The translations under genes and the position numbers were made by a program. 64,000 nt of DNA from Dongia deserti (lineage in GTDB: Bacteria; Pseudomonadota; Alphaproteobacteria; Dongiales; Dongiaceae): assembly GCF_003574735.1 (NCBI RefSeq), contig NZ_QORW01000027.1:1-64000 (forward strand). Reading direction: 5' to 3'. Shown here piece after piece: positions 50,476-59,463 of the stretch. The notes below the pieces were generated by a model, which did not search any database, was not told the origin of the DNA, and saw only the letters and a list, made by a program, of their open reading frames with translations. The stretch's first letter is position 1, and every line of letters starts with the position of its first letter.

Positions 50476-50991
50476 CGAATCAATCGGCGCCACGCAGGCG
50501 GCAGCCGCTCCAATCGAAAATGCAGAGACTCAGGGACAGCGCAAACACACGAGCCCAACGGGGCGGTGGATCGCGGCTGCCGGTATTGCTTAGGGGTTTG
50601 ATGGGGCAGGCGGTGGTGAACCAGCCTGCGCGTCGGATGTCCTAATGCTCGGACGGGCCGGGATCGATCGGCACAAACATATAACCCATGCATGCCTCCC
50701 GGCGATTCGAAGTGGAAGAGGATCGGAAGATAACCCCATTGCGCGCAGATGGCAAGATGGCACGCTGGCTCCTGTGCCTCGCTCACCAACATCCCACTTG
50801 ACACCGAGACCCACATACGAGTCCGGGGTGACGTAAGAGTGGATGGTGACAGTGGTGTACTCACTCGCACGAACTCCCCTCAAAAAAACCCCTCTCCCGC
50901 TGACGGATGCTGGTATTCGCTCGGGGGGATGGCGAGTAGCTGCATCCGCTGCGCGGAGAGGGTAGTGGGAGCCTGTGCGTAAGATCCTTTC
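50476..50991. other. 516-base region without a supported gene
   Basis: Overlapping minus-strand frames of 97 and 132 codons span it, but neither has a convincing ribosome binding site or family. One contains VGLGVKWDVG, perhaps a decayed gene. No terminator or repeat was recognised. Confidence 0.5.
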
Positions 50992-51666
50992 CTAGAAAAC
51001 CTCTGCGCTGGTTTCGCCCCAAGTGGAGACCTCGACCTCGCCGTCAGTGACAGCGATCGAGCCGCCGGCATCCGCGCTGGCAGCGCCTTCGCCCGTCACG
51101 TCGACGCTGGTCTTGGTGGTGATGCGGCCGGCACCCTTCTCCACGGCCTCGACATCGTCCGGCACGCGCACTCTCGCGACCGCTTTGGCGACCGCCATAT
51201 TGCCCTCCCCGTCGGCCGCGAAGCTGTAGGATCGGGTCACGCTCCTGATGACGCCGCTCGGGGTCGTGACGGTGCGCGTAACCGTGCGGCTCCAAAGCCG
51301 GCTATCCGCGGCGTCTCCTTCGACCGCGACGTCCGCATCAGCGCTTGCCTCGGCTACTGGCGCCAGATCGGTGGCCACTCCCAGCGCGGCTGGCTTGGTC
51401 CCCAGAGACCTCGCAGCGGCGGCGCCTTCTGCGACGCGGGGCTCCGCGGCAGCCGCGTTCGTCGCCGCAAACCCGCGTGCGCCGAAACCGTCTATAGACC
51501 GCAGGTCCGCGGCGACACCGGCTCTTGCCTTGTCCTGGCCCTGACCTCCGTCATGGGCGGACTCGATCACCGCGTGCGCCTGGCCGAGGCCGAGCGTCAG
51601 CGCGATCGCGCCGGCAGCGATGGCGCGCAGCCAGCGCGCAGCCGTGCACCAACCGTCCTGTCCCAT
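50992..51666 (-). CDS. Exported Ala-rich low-complexity protein
   Basis: This 224-residue protein has a signal peptide (AIAAGAIALTLGLGQAHA) and then an Ala/Gly/Asp-rich chain. The C-terminal half has SRLWSRTVTRTVTTPSGVI and the unit VDVTGEGAASADAGGSIAVT, which resembles the G-x-G-S repeats of the larger protein at 53406-54998. It is the last of four same-strand exported proteins. The function is unknown; a cell-surface structural role is a guess. Confidence 0.6.
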   Translation of the reverse strand: MGQDGWCTAARWLRAIAAGAIALTLGLGQAHAVIESAHDGGQGQDKARAGVAADLRSIDGFGARGFAATNAAAAEPRVAEGAAAARSLGTKPAALGVATDLAPVAEASADADVAVEGDAADSRLWSRTVTRTVTTPSGVIRSVTRSYSFAADGEGNMAVAKAVARVRVPDDVEAVEKGAGRITTKTSVDVTGEGAASADAGGSIAVTDGEVEVSTWGETSAEVF

Positions 51667-51694
51667 GTGCCTCTCCATCCCGGTCTCCGCGGCG

Positions 51695-52138
51695 CTACTC
51701 CGACTGCTGGCGTTGCGGCTTCACGGTGGCGCTGGACTCGGCCTTGGCGGAGCAGCCATCGCCTTCGACCACCTTCAGATCGTGATCGCTGTCCTCGACA
51801 TCACCGGCCTTGGCATGGGCGCTCGCTTCCGCCTTGCACTTGCCCTTCTGGCCGCTCGTGGTAACGGAGCTCGACGCCGACGAAGAGGCCGAGGCGGACG
51901 ACGAACTGCCGGTGGATTGCGTGCTGTCGGCGATCTGGCCGCGGCGTGGTTCGGGCGCGAGCCTGGGCTCCAGGCGCGGCGCTCCAGGGTAGGCGTCGGC
52001 CTGGGCATGAACGGTGAGGAACGAGGGCTGCGTCCGATCGATCGCGAAAGCCGGCAGGGGGATGAGCGTGCCAAGGCCGATAGCGCCCAGTCCAAACGCC
52101 GCCAGTCCCGTCGCCAGAAGCTGGAACTTGTCTGTCAT
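51695..52138 (-). CDS. Exported Ser/Ala-rich hypothetical protein
   Basis: This 147-residue protein has a signal peptide (LLATGLAAFGLGAIGLGTLI) and a mature region with SSSSASASSSASSSV, followed by KCKAEASAHAKAGDVEDSDH and two cysteines. Low complexity prevents family assignment. It lies 28 bases before the previous gene in the same direction. The frame extends four codons upstream to 52150. Confidence 0.55.
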   Translation of the reverse strand: MTDKFQLLATGLAAFGLGAIGLGTLIPLPAFAIDRTQPSFLTVHAQADAYPGAPRLEPRLAPEPRRGQIADSTQSTGSSSSASASSSASSSVTTSGQKGKCKAEASAHAKAGDVEDSDHDLKVVEGDGCSAKAESSATVKPQRQQSE

Positions 52139-52296
52139 CACTGCCTCCAAATCTTTGGCTCCCTGATTGGGTGCCCGAAGCGGACTGCAATCTCCGAGGG
52201 AGCCTCAATCATTCGGAAATCACTGCACCGCTTCGGGCGAGGATTGCGGCCAAACCCGACGCAGGCCTGCAATCCTCATTGTCTCCATTCGTCTGA

Positions 52297-53322
52297 TCAT
52301 CGCGAGCTCGCGATGAACGCGACGCTCGCGCGCGCCACGCCGGCCGGCACGGGGCGCACCTCGGTCTTGAAGTTCGCGCGCTCGCCCGGCCCGAGCGTCT
52401 GCACCGGCGGCCGGAACTGCCAGCGCCGAACTTCCTGCCCGGCGCTGGTCTCGAGGCTGCCTTGCATGAGCGGGATCGTGCGCATCTCGTTGCTGGTGTT
52501 GATCACCACGCCCTGGACGATGAGGCCGTCGTTCCGGCGGACCGGATCGACCAGTGCGATCTGCAGCCCTTCGGCGCTGGCCACCGGGGTCGCCGGCTGG
52601 GCAGGCGTTTGCACGATCGCTGGAGCGGGCTCCGGCGCCGAGAGACTTGCAAGGCCGCCATTCGACGTCACGCCGGCGTTAGGGGAGTCAGAGGGTGCCG
52701 GCAACGCGGCGCTCGGCGTCCCGCCCGCAGCCGTGCAGGTGCGATAAGCATTGCCTTCGTAGCGATCGACGCAGTTCGCGGCGGAATATTGCCGCTGGTC
52801 GACGCTGTTCCACGCGACACCCACGCGCGCCTGCCGTGCGCCGGGAACGCTCAGCGTGTAGAGGCCCGGTTGCAGCGGCGTTGTCGGCACCACATGCACG
52901 ATGCTGGTATCACCCGGCGGTGACTCGTAGTGGAAGGGCACGGAGAAAGGCTCGATCGGCGCGACCGCCCATTCGCTGCCGGCGACCGGCATCGCCTGGC
53001 CCTGCGCGTTGATCTCGCTGCGCACCCAGGCGACGCGCCACAACTCGACGGAGCCGCGCGCGGAACGGCCGGCAAGGGCAGGCTCGCTGATCACGAAATG
53101 CACGTTGGATGGCATGCGGGACCGCTCCGGCCAGGTCTCCACTTCAAAGTCCCGGTCGCCGTCGAGGCGGTAGAGGTCGTCCCCCGTGGTGAAGGCATAG
53201 ATGCCGGGTTCGTCCGGGATAGGGTAAGACGGCTCCCGCGTTCCTGCGCAGGCAGAGACACCGACGAGCACGGAAAGGCATATCGCGCTCTGCGCGATCC
53301 TTTTGCTGGCTGGTGCAAGCAT
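52297..53322 (-). CDS. Lipoprotein with C-terminal immunoglobulin-like (FxLYD-type) domain
   Basis: This is a 341-residue product. The signal ends VGVSACAG with a lipobox. A middle region with a Pro/Ala linker precedes the last 90 residues (VQGVVINTSNEMRTIPLMQG and LGPGERANFKTEVRPVPAGV), which look like a beta-sandwich of the FxLYD type found in exported bacterial proteins. AAGGAG lies seven bases before the ATG at 53322, so the GTG at 53340 is unlikely. It belongs to the exported-protein run. Confidence 0.6.
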   Translation of the reverse strand: MLAPASKRIAQSAICLSVLVGVSACAGTREPSYPIPDEPGIYAFTTGDDLYRLDGDRDFEVETWPERSRMPSNVHFVISEPALAGRSARGSVELWRVAWVRSEINAQGQAMPVAGSEWAVAPIEPFSVPFHYESPPGDTSIVHVVPTTPLQPGLYTLSVPGARQARVGVAWNSVDQRQYSAANCVDRYEGNAYRTCTAAGGTPSAALPAPSDSPNAGVTSNGGLASLSAPEPAPAIVQTPAQPATPVASAEGLQIALVDPVRRNDGLIVQGVVINTSNEMRTIPLMQGSLETSAGQEVRRWQFRPPVQTLGPGERANFKTEVRPVPAGVARASVAFIASSR

Positions 53323-53405
53323 GGTGAGGCTCCTTTTCACTCATCGGCCCGAGCGAGGCCCGCGATCCGGAGATCGCGAGCCCATTTCACTCGAGCATCA
53401 CGCCG

Positions 53406-54998
53406 CTACTCCACGGTCGCGGACGTGTTGGTCTGGGTATTCAGCAGCACGTCGACTGCCGGTGACAGCGCTTCCTCCGGAGCCTCCGCCGAACCGTCGG
53501 CGGTGGCGTCCGCGTTGGCAGCGGCGCTGTCGTCGCTGACTGCGGCAGAGCCGGATGCATTGGCCGCCGCGTTCGGGTTGAGGCCAGCCGCGGCGGCGGC
53601 AGCCTGCGCGGCCGCGTTCGCTGCATTGCCGTTGTGGCTCAGGCCGACATCGACTTCCGCGGTCGTCTCTGCCGAGCCGTTGCCTTCGACCTCCGCTGTG
53701 GAGCCCGCCTCGGCCGCGACCGCCTTCGTGGTCTTGCTCCTCGCCAAGTTGGCGGCGGAGTTGAGGTCGATCGATCCTTCGCCGTCGAGCGTGCCGTCAG
53801 CCGAGGTTTCGGCCGAACCAAGGGTTTCGCCGTGGAGAACCAAACTGCCGGACGCATCCGTGCTGGCGTTGGCGCTGCCATCGCCGACAACGTCGGCGCT
53901 CGCGTTGGACTCGGCACTCACGCCGACCGTCTCTTCGTCCACGTTGTGGCTGACCGCCGAGTCCGAATGCGCGGCCAGCGACCCCGGTCCGTTCAGCGTC
54001 GCATCGACATGCGAACTGGCCGCGGCCGGGTCGGCAAAGGCCGCGTTCGTGTCGGTCGTCACGCCGGCTGTTCCATCGCCCTCCAGATTGGAGACCGCAC
54101 CGGCCGCCGCATCGATCTGTTGATCGTCGCCTTCCGTGTTGGCGGTGACGCCGGCCGCGCTTCCGACGGAAGCGGAGCCATCCCCTTCGAGCACGGCGTC
54201 GGCATCCGCACTGGCTTCGCCGCTGATATTGCCGTCATCGAAGCCGGCACCGCTGCTGGTCGAAGCGTTGCCCGTGCCGTCGCCATCGATCGAGACCGCG
54301 GCACCGCCCGTCGATTGCACGGTCGACGTTCCACCTTCCGAAGACAGGCCCGCCGAAGCCGCCGACGCTGCGCCGATCGAGCCGTCGCCCGTCAAGCTTC
54401 CCCCTGCCGAGGATTCGGAGCCGCCGCTGAGGCCGGCACCCGAAACGTCGACGCTGGCATTGGTGTCTACCGTGGCATCGGTGCCAGTCGCGACACCATC
54501 CGAGGTCGATTGCGCGCCGAGCAGGGTCGTGCCGCCCGATGTACTGGCTTGCGAGCCGGCCGAAGAGGATGCACTGGCCGAGCCCTCGCCCGAGGTGCTG
54601 GCCGAGGTCGAACTGGTTGCCGAAGCGGAGACACCGCTCTCATCCGCGGTGGCGCCGGCATCGGCATCGCCGCTGGCCGTCGTCCCGCTGTCCGTGGTCG
54701 CTCCGTCATCGGTGCTATCGGTGCCGGAGGTGTCGTCTGCATCGACCGAGGCGTCGGCATCGGCACCCGCATCGGCGCCCGCACTCACGCCATCACTGTC
54801 GACGCCCGCATCGGCGCCGGCGTCAGCCCCGGCGCTCGCGCCGCCGCTGACATCGGCAACCTGAATCACAGAGTCCGTTAGTTTGGGCGTGCCGCTCCCT
54901 TGCACCAGCGACGCCGCCTGACTGGTCGACATGCCGAATCCCAAGGCCAACGCACCCGCTGCACTCAACAGGCTCCAACGGGTTGTTTCCTTCCGCAT
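53406..54998 (-). CDS. Exported Ala/Ser/Gly/Asp-rich repeat protein, possible beta-solenoid
   Basis: The 530-residue product starts with a signal peptide (LLSAAGALALGFGMSTSQAA). Residues 50-200 are very rich in Ala, Asp, Ser and Gly. Residues 202-460 hold eight units of about 34 residues, each opening with [LV]-x-G-x-G-S/T. It has almost no aromatic residues and no cysteine. A ribosome binding site (GGAAGGAG) precedes the ATG. The regular, acidic repeats suggest a calcium-binding or adhesive surface beta-solenoid, but RTX nonapeptides (GGXGXDXUX) are not present. The family is not recognised. Confidence 0.65.
   Translation of the reverse strand: MRKETTRWSLLSAAGALALGFGMSTSQAASLVQGSGTPKLTDSVIQVADVSGGASAGADAGADAGVDSDGVSAGADAGADADASVDADDTSGTDSTDDGATTDSGTTASGDADAGATADESGVSASATSSTSASTSGEGSASASSSAGSQASTSGGTTLLGAQSTSDGVATGTDATVDTNASVDVSGAGLSGGSESSAGGSLTGDGSIGAASAASAGLSSEGGTSTVQSTGGAAVSIDGDGTGNASTSSGAGFDDGNISGEASADADAVLEGDGSASVGSAAGVTANTEGDDQQIDAAAGAVSNLEGDGTAGVTTDTNAAFADPAAASSHVDATLNGPGSLAAHSDSAVSHNVDEETVGVSAESNASADVVGDGSANASTDASGSLVLHGETLGSAETSADGTLDGEGSIDLNSAANLARSKTTKAVAAEAGSTAEVEGNGSAETTAEVDVGLSHNGNAANAAAQAAAAAAGLNPNAAANASGSAAVSDDSAAANADATADGSAEAPEEALSPAVDVLLNTQTNTSATVE
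53619..54395 (-). repeat. Eight ~34-residue repeats
   Basis: Units begin at residues 202, 237, 270, 305, 335, 370, 404 and 437: LTGDGS, IDGDGT, LEGDGS, LEGDGT, LNGPGS, VVGDGS, LDGEGS and VEGNGS. The spacings are 35, 33, 35, 30, 35, 34 and 33 residues. DNA identity among units is low, so the repeats are old and kept by selection on protein structure. Confidence 0.7.
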
Positions 54999-55440
54999 GG
55001 CATACTCCTTCCTTGTGATCGGAAGCTCCCGCGCAGAGAACCGGGCGCAAAGTCGAACGTTGCAATCGGTGTCGCTGAATTCTTTGGGATAGGTGCAAGA
55101 AAGCCGCTATTTACAGGGCTTTCTCTAATCTCGCGCTCACAAAATCTTTCGCAATGTTTCCACTCGAGATTAATGGAAGCTGAATATCGAGAACAGCGCA
55201 GGAATGAATTGCGGCAACATTGTGCAAGCGGCCCAAACGACTCGAGAGTCAGCCATTAAAAGACGATGAATCGGGCCTGGTACGCGGGAACACTGTGATC
55301 TTTCGGGAACGGCGGGCAGCAAGTTGTTGCCGCGGCGCGCGCGATGTTCGCACCACATTTCGCCACAATTGTTTGGCTAGATGTGATTGCAGCGAGCCGC
55401 AGCTGAATCTCGTCTCGCAGGTGAATTTGCGTGGAGTCGC
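54999..55440. other. 442-base intergenic region
   Basis: The part next to the repeat-protein gene (54999-55130) is less GC-rich and probably holds its promoter. No strong -35/-10 pair, hairpin or small gene was recognised. Open frames across it are short and lack ribosome binding sites. Confidence 0.45.
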
Positions 55441-55917
55441 TCACGCCTTCTTTAGAAGGCCGTGCGCGCGGTGCCATTCCTCGAGCGATTGGTCGGGATA
55501 GTGTTCGAACTGCTGATCGCCTGGCGTGCCGTCGAGAGGCACCCAGTCGGCCTTCGAGTCGAGCAGGATGTGCACGTGTTCCGGCGCCTTGGGTAGCTTG
55601 CTGTCGATCGCGCTGGCGAAGGGATGGATGAGGTCCGGCCAATTCGGATCCCAGACCCAGAGAGCACTGCCGCATTTGCTGCAGAAGCTGCGCTCGCCAG
55701 AGCTCTTCTGGCCGTTGATCTTGGCGTTGAACCTGGTGATGAATTTTCTGCCGCGCACCTTCAGGCTCTTGGCCTTGGCGCCGAGGTTGATGGCATAACC
55801 GCCGCCGCCCGCCGTCTTGCGGCAGATCGAACAGTAGCAGCGCATGTACGGCACCGGCGCGTAGGCCTTCACCTCGAACTTCACCGCGCCACAATGGCAG
55901 GAGCCTTTCAACTGCAT
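55441..55917 (-). CDS. GFA-family (glutathione-dependent formaldehyde-activating type) protein
   Basis: This 158-residue protein has the GFA fold: GSCHCGAVKFEV at the N-terminus, YCSICRKT and FCSKCGSALWV give the two zinc sites (C-x-C and CxxC). The family includes enzymes that speed the reaction of formaldehyde with glutathione, although most members are uncharacterised. It is a single gene near an AraC regulator, with a 32-base gap. Confidence 0.92.
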   Translation of the reverse strand: MQLKGSCHCGAVKFEVKAYAPVPYMRCYCSICRKTAGGGGYAINLGAKAKSLKVRGRKFITRFNAKINGQKSSGERSFCSKCGSALWVWDPNWPDLIHPFASAIDSKLPKAPEHVHILLDSKADWVPLDGTPGDQQFEHYPDQSLEEWHRAHGLLKKA

Positions 55918-55949
55918 GAGCCACTCCGTGCTTGAGGGAGACCGCCGCC

Positions 55950-56759
55950 TCAGGCGGCGCGTTGCAGGGTGATGTAGCGGCCCGGTGTCAGGCCGAGATG
56001 CGCCTTGAAGTGGCGCGTGAAGTGACTCTGGTCCGCAAAGCCCGCACCGGCCGCCGCTTCGGCCAGGCCGGCTCCGGCTGCCAGCAGGCGCTGCGCCCGC
56101 GCGACGCGGCGCGCCACCAGATAGCGATGGGGTGAGCTGCCGAAGGCGGCGCGGAACGCGCGCGCCAAGGCATAGCGGTTGAGTCCCGTAACCTGCTCCA
56201 GCTCCGCCGAGGAGATCGCGGGATCGGTGGTCTCTTCGAGCAATTGCCGCGCGCGCTCTGCCGCCGCCAAGGGGTGCCGCGCGCGCGGACGCTGGGGCCG
56301 CCGGTCGCTGCGTCGGTCGAGGTTGTCGGCCAGGCGCGCGATGGTAGCGTCCACTGCCATCGACGCCAGCGGGTTCGGAAAATCCTCGAATGCCTCGGCG
56401 ATGATGGCGGCAAACTCGTCATCCCGTGCGACGGCTTCGCGCACGAAGGGCGGCGGCGCGCCGTCGAGCGCAGCGCAGATCAAGGCCGGATCCACGTAGA
56501 GCATGTGATAGGTGAAGCCATCCTCGATGCCGGCGTGACCGTCATGCGCTTCGTCTGGATGCAGCACCATCGTTTGCCCCGTGCTGCTGGCTCGCTCGGC
56601 GCCGCGATAGTGGAATGCCTGCACGCCGGCCAAAGTCACACCCACCGCGTAGCACTCGTGGCGGTGGGGATCATAGGCGTGGCCATGGAAACGCGCCGCG
56701 AGCCGGCGAAAGCCGGGGGCGGGTTCGTCCTGCTTCAGGAAGTCTGGCGCTTCAATCAT
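55950..56759 (-). CDS. AraC-family regulator with cupin-type sensor
   Basis: This 269-residue protein has an N-terminal AraC-type cupin (about 20-100, HAYDPHRHECYAVGVTLAGV) and a C-terminal HTH pair with AELEQVTGLNRYALARAFR and AGFADQSHFTRHFKAHLG, the standard motif. The start is ATG 56759. It diverges from the DUF2000 gene and probably regulates it. Confidence 0.9.
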   Translation of the reverse strand: MIEAPDFLKQDEPAPGFRRLAARFHGHAYDPHRHECYAVGVTLAGVQAFHYRGAERASSTGQTMVLHPDEAHDGHAGIEDGFTYHMLYVDPALICAALDGAPPPFVREAVARDDEFAAIIAEAFEDFPNPLASMAVDATIARLADNLDRRSDRRPQRPRARHPLAAAERARQLLEETTDPAISSAELEQVTGLNRYALARAFRAAFGSSPHRYLVARRVARAQRLLAAGAGLAEAAAGAGFADQSHFTRHFKAHLGLTPGRYITLQRAA

Positions 56760-56806
56760 GCACAAACGTTCAAGACCAGAGGACCGGAGCCCCCATTATT
56801 GCAGAC

Positions 56807-57217
56807 ATGATCTATCCGACAAAGACCGCGCTGGTGCTGCGCCGCGATTTGTTGCCCTGGCAGGTTGCCAATGTCGCCGCCTTCCTGACCGGCGGCCTTG
56901 CCGGCACCTATCCGGAGCTGGTGGGGGAGCCGTATCGCGACGGCAGCGGCCGGTTCTATACGCCGCTGGTGCGCGAGCCGGTCTTTGTCTATGGCGCCGA
57001 CGCCGCCAACCTGGCGCGGACGCATCAGCGGGCGTTGTCGCGCACGCTGCGGGTTGCAATCTATACCGCGCCCCTGTTCAAGACCAACAATGACATGGAC
57101 AACCGCGCCGCAGTCGCCGAGCAGGCCACCGAGGCGCTCCACCTGGTCGGCATCGGCATCCATGCGGAACGCAAGGTCGTCGACAAGGTGATCAATGGGC
57201 TGAAGTTTTTCGTGTGA
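56807..57217 (+). CDS. DUF2000-family protein
   Basis: This 136-residue protein opens MIYPTKTALVLRRDLLPWQV and contains ANVAAFLTGGLAGTYPELVG, VREPVFVYGAD and NDMDNRAAVAE. This matches the DUF2000 family of uncharacterised proteins, often next to AraC regulators, as here (47 bases apart). Length equals the usual about 135. The frame extends upstream to 56615, antisense to the regulator. Confidence 0.85.
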   Translation: MIYPTKTALVLRRDLLPWQVANVAAFLTGGLAGTYPELVGEPYRDGSGRFYTPLVREPVFVYGADAANLARTHQRALSRTLRVAIYTAPLFKTNNDMDNRAAVAEQATEALHLVGIGIHAERKVVDKVINGLKFFV

Positions 57218-57410
57218 CGAGGCCATAGGATCGCCCCCGTGAGCGCGGCAAACTCGCCCGCTGACGCGGGGCTGCCCATCCGGACTGTACGGGCGCCGCC
57301 AACTTCGGGGATCGCGAGCTTATGGTTTCTTTGGTTTTTCGCGGCGGTGAGGTGCGGCAAGCCGAAGCGCGCCTCCAACGAGGGATTCGTGCGGCGTCTG
57401 GGAGGCTCAC

Positions 57411-57560
57411 GTGGACGTGACGGAGAAGCACGTGCGCCGCACCTATGACGAGAGCCGCGCCGCGATCGAGCAGAGCGAGCTCGGGCTCCCGGAGAATGCT
57501 GTTGCCTACCTCTTCAAGAATGCGGCGCCTGCTGCGGCCGCCTATGCCATCAGTTCATAG
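57411..57560 (+). CDS. Possible small protein, 49 aa, strong ribosome binding site
   Basis: GGAGG at 57401-57405 lies five bases before a GTG at 57411. The frame reads (M)DVTEKHVRRTYDESRAAIE and ends AAPAAAAYAISS. The product is hydrophilic, then Ala-rich. The family is not recognised. Nothing else supported lies in the 580 bases between the DUF2000 gene and the next small gene. Confidence 0.35.
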   Translation: MDVTEKHVRRTYDESRAAIEQSELGLPENAVAYLFKNAAPAAAAYAISS

Positions 57561-57797
57561 ATGCGCCGGCAGGCTGCCGGCGTCTGCGTTTGGGTACCAA
57601 ACGGGGGTTAGAGGCGCGTCCGCGCGGTGGCCGAGTTGTGCCAAAAACGGCCGCTTTGGAAACTGCCCGAAGGATCGCTTCTTGTCCTTTTGTGAACGAA
57701 TAGAGGGTACATCTGCAGTAGCGCTTTTGAGTTCAGTGCGCACATGAAGGTGGGGTGCGTCCCACTCTGCAGATTCGATCCTTGGAAAGGAACTCCC

Positions 57798-58031
57798 ATG
57801 TCGGACGAAAAAAGCCCAAGCGCTTGTCTGAAACTGCTGCGCAGCACGCTCGTGCGGCGCCGGCGACAAACCGCTCAAGCTGCTTGGGATGCGCAGCAGG
57901 GGGACCGCGTCCTCGGCTTGGCGGCGGATCTAGGCGCCAAGCTTAAGTCCATTCAGGATGCGATCGAGGCGGTTGATAGAGCCATAATCGATGAGGAAAC
58001 CGTCACGGCTGCCGACTTCGCCGCGCGATGA
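57798..58031 (+). CDS. Small hypothetical protein, 77 aa
   Basis: This 77-residue helical, charged product begins MSDEKSPSACLKLLRSTLVR and has one cysteine. AAAGGAA lies just before the ATG at 57798. No family recognised. The next about 250 bases are non-coding and lead to a terminator. Confidence 0.5.
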   Translation: MSDEKSPSACLKLLRSTLVRRRRQTAQAAWDAQQGDRVLGLAADLGAKLKSIQDAIEAVDRAIIDEETVTAADFAAR

Positions 58032-58283
58032 TGCTTGAGAGCGCATCCGCGCGACCGGTGAATGCCGGGTGATTCCCCTTTCGAGCGCTGATGCGGTCGC
58101 AAGCGAGTAGTAAAGCTGCGCTTGTACTCAGTTTCAATGCATCCAAGTCCGATAGCCGGTCCAAGAAAGCCGGCCACCATAGTTCCGTCCCACCATTCCG
58201 CGGAAATCGAAGAAAACTTCATATATTGCGGGCAGGAGGATCGCAGCCGATTGGCCTGGGGTGGGGCGCCCGTCGGACGAAAG

Positions 58284-58309
58284 AGCACGGCCCCAGATGG
58301 GGCCGTGCT
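58284..58309. terminator. 11-bp hairpin, probable terminator of the iron-binding protein gene
   Basis: AGCACGGCCCC (58284-58294) pairs with GGGGCCGTGCT (58299-58309), with an AGAT loop. On the minus strand it follows the stop at 58341 by 32 bases and leads into CTTTC, a partial T-run. The 308 bases from 58032 to 58340 hold nothing else. Confidence 0.6.
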
Positions 58310-58340
58310 GCAAAAGAAGACACTATAATTCGATGAGATC

Positions 58341-59381
58341 CTACGCCCAGGCGGCGCGGTCCATGATCTTGACGGCCTCGGCATTGTTCTTGCCGAGCTC
58401 GACCACGTTGATCGTGTCTTCTTTGAACTTGCCCCAGGAGGCGATGACCTGCGCCTGCTCGGCGCCGTCGCGCACCGGATACTCGAAATTGGCGCCGGCG
58501 AAGATCGCCTGCGCCTCGGGCGAGATCATGAACTCGAGGAACTTGGTGGCATTGTCCTTGTTCGGTGCGTGCGCCGCGACGCCGGCGCCGGACACGTTCA
58601 CATGCGTGCCGCGGCCGTTCTGGTTGGGGAAGAAGACCTTGATCTTGGTGAGCTTCTCCTTCAGCGCGTCGTCATCGCCCGACAGCAGGCGCGCGAAGTA
58701 GTAGGTGTTGGAAACCGCGATGTCGCCTTCGCCGGCGACCAGTGCGTTGATCTGATCGGTGTCGCCGCCCTTGGGCGGGCGCGCCATGTTGGCGACGATG
58801 CCTTCGCACCATTTCTGCGTCGCTTCGACGCCGTTGTGGTGGATCATGGAGGCGACCAGCGACTGGTTGTAGATGTTGCTGGAGGAGCGGATCAGGATGC
58901 GCCCCTTCCATTTCTCGCTGGCCAGATCCTCGTAGGTCGAGAGGTCCGCTTCCTTCACCTTCGTGGTGTCGTAGATGATCACGCGCGCGCGCTTGGCGAA
59001 GGAGAACCAGCGGCCGGACGGCTCGCGCAGATTGGCCGGAATGTGCTGCTCCAGCTCCGCGGAGCTGATCGGCTGATAGATGCCTTCCTCCTGCGCGCGC
59101 CAGAGATTGCCGGCGTCGACGGTGACGAAGACGTCGCAGGGCGATTGCTCGCCCTCTAGCTTGATGCGCTCCATTAATTCGGCGCCGGTCCCCTTGATCT
59201 GGTTGACCGCGATCCCGGTCTGCTCCGTGAAGAGCGCGAACAGTTGTTCGTCGGCAGGATAGTGCCGCGCCGAATAGAGATTGACCTCGCCGGCGGCGCG
59301 GGCGCGACGCAGGGGAAGGGCGGACAGGCCGGCAAGGCCGGCTGCGGACAACATGACCGAGCGGCGGGTGAAGCTGGACAT
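58341..59381 (-). CDS. Ferric-iron ABC transporter, periplasmic binding protein
   Basis: This 346-residue protein has a Tat-like signal (TRRSVMLSAAGLAGLSALPL). The mature part begins with the family motif VNLYSARHYPADEQLFALFT. The tyrosine pair that binds Fe(III) is seen in SNTYYFARLL. These are features of FbpA/FutA. The permease and ATPase genes are not adjacent, so uptake partners are elsewhere. A Fur-box-like palindrome lies upstream. The start is the ATG at 59381; the frame extends to 59447. Confidence 0.9.
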   Translation of the reverse strand: MSSFTRRSVMLSAAGLAGLSALPLRRARAAGEVNLYSARHYPADEQLFALFTEQTGIAVNQIKGTGAELMERIKLEGEQSPCDVFVTVDAGNLWRAQEEGIYQPISSAELEQHIPANLREPSGRWFSFAKRARVIIYDTTKVKEADLSTYEDLASEKWKGRILIRSSSNIYNQSLVASMIHHNGVEATQKWCEGIVANMARPPKGGDTDQINALVAGEGDIAVSNTYYFARLLSGDDDALKEKLTKIKVFFPNQNGRGTHVNVSGAGVAAHAPNKDNATKFLEFMISPEAQAIFAGANFEYPVRDGAEQAQVIASWGKFKEDTINVVELGKNNAEAVKIMDRAAWA

Positions 59382-59442
59382 CGCATAACTCCAGGTGGGA
59401 GGGAGGGGTTCGCAGACCAGCATAGGATGCGCCCCGATCGGA

Positions 59443-59463
59443 TGCAACTGCGACTTATTTGCA
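59443..59463 (-). promoter_or_regulatory. Fur-box-like palindrome
   Basis: This 21-base site has TGCAA at one end and TTGCA at the other, and reads TGCAAATAAGTCGCAGTTGC plus A on the minus strand, close to the alphaproteobacterial Fur/iron-box pattern TGCAAATNATTNNCANTTGCA. It lies about 62 bases upstream of the iron-binding-protein start, where repression would be expected. The 380 bases between this gene and the next plus-strand gene otherwise hold no gene. Confidence 0.6.

Noticed and set aside
50590-50883. Minus-strand frame with VGLGVKWDVG
   Set aside because: No convincing ribosome binding site or family; at best a decayed gene.
53634-54881. Plus-strand 415-codon Arg/Gly-rich frame
   Set aside because: It is the complement of the repetitive protein gene; its composition is a shadow.
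57555-57878. Minus-strand 107-codon frame
   Set aside because: No ribosome binding site or family and it overlaps the better supported small gene at 57798.
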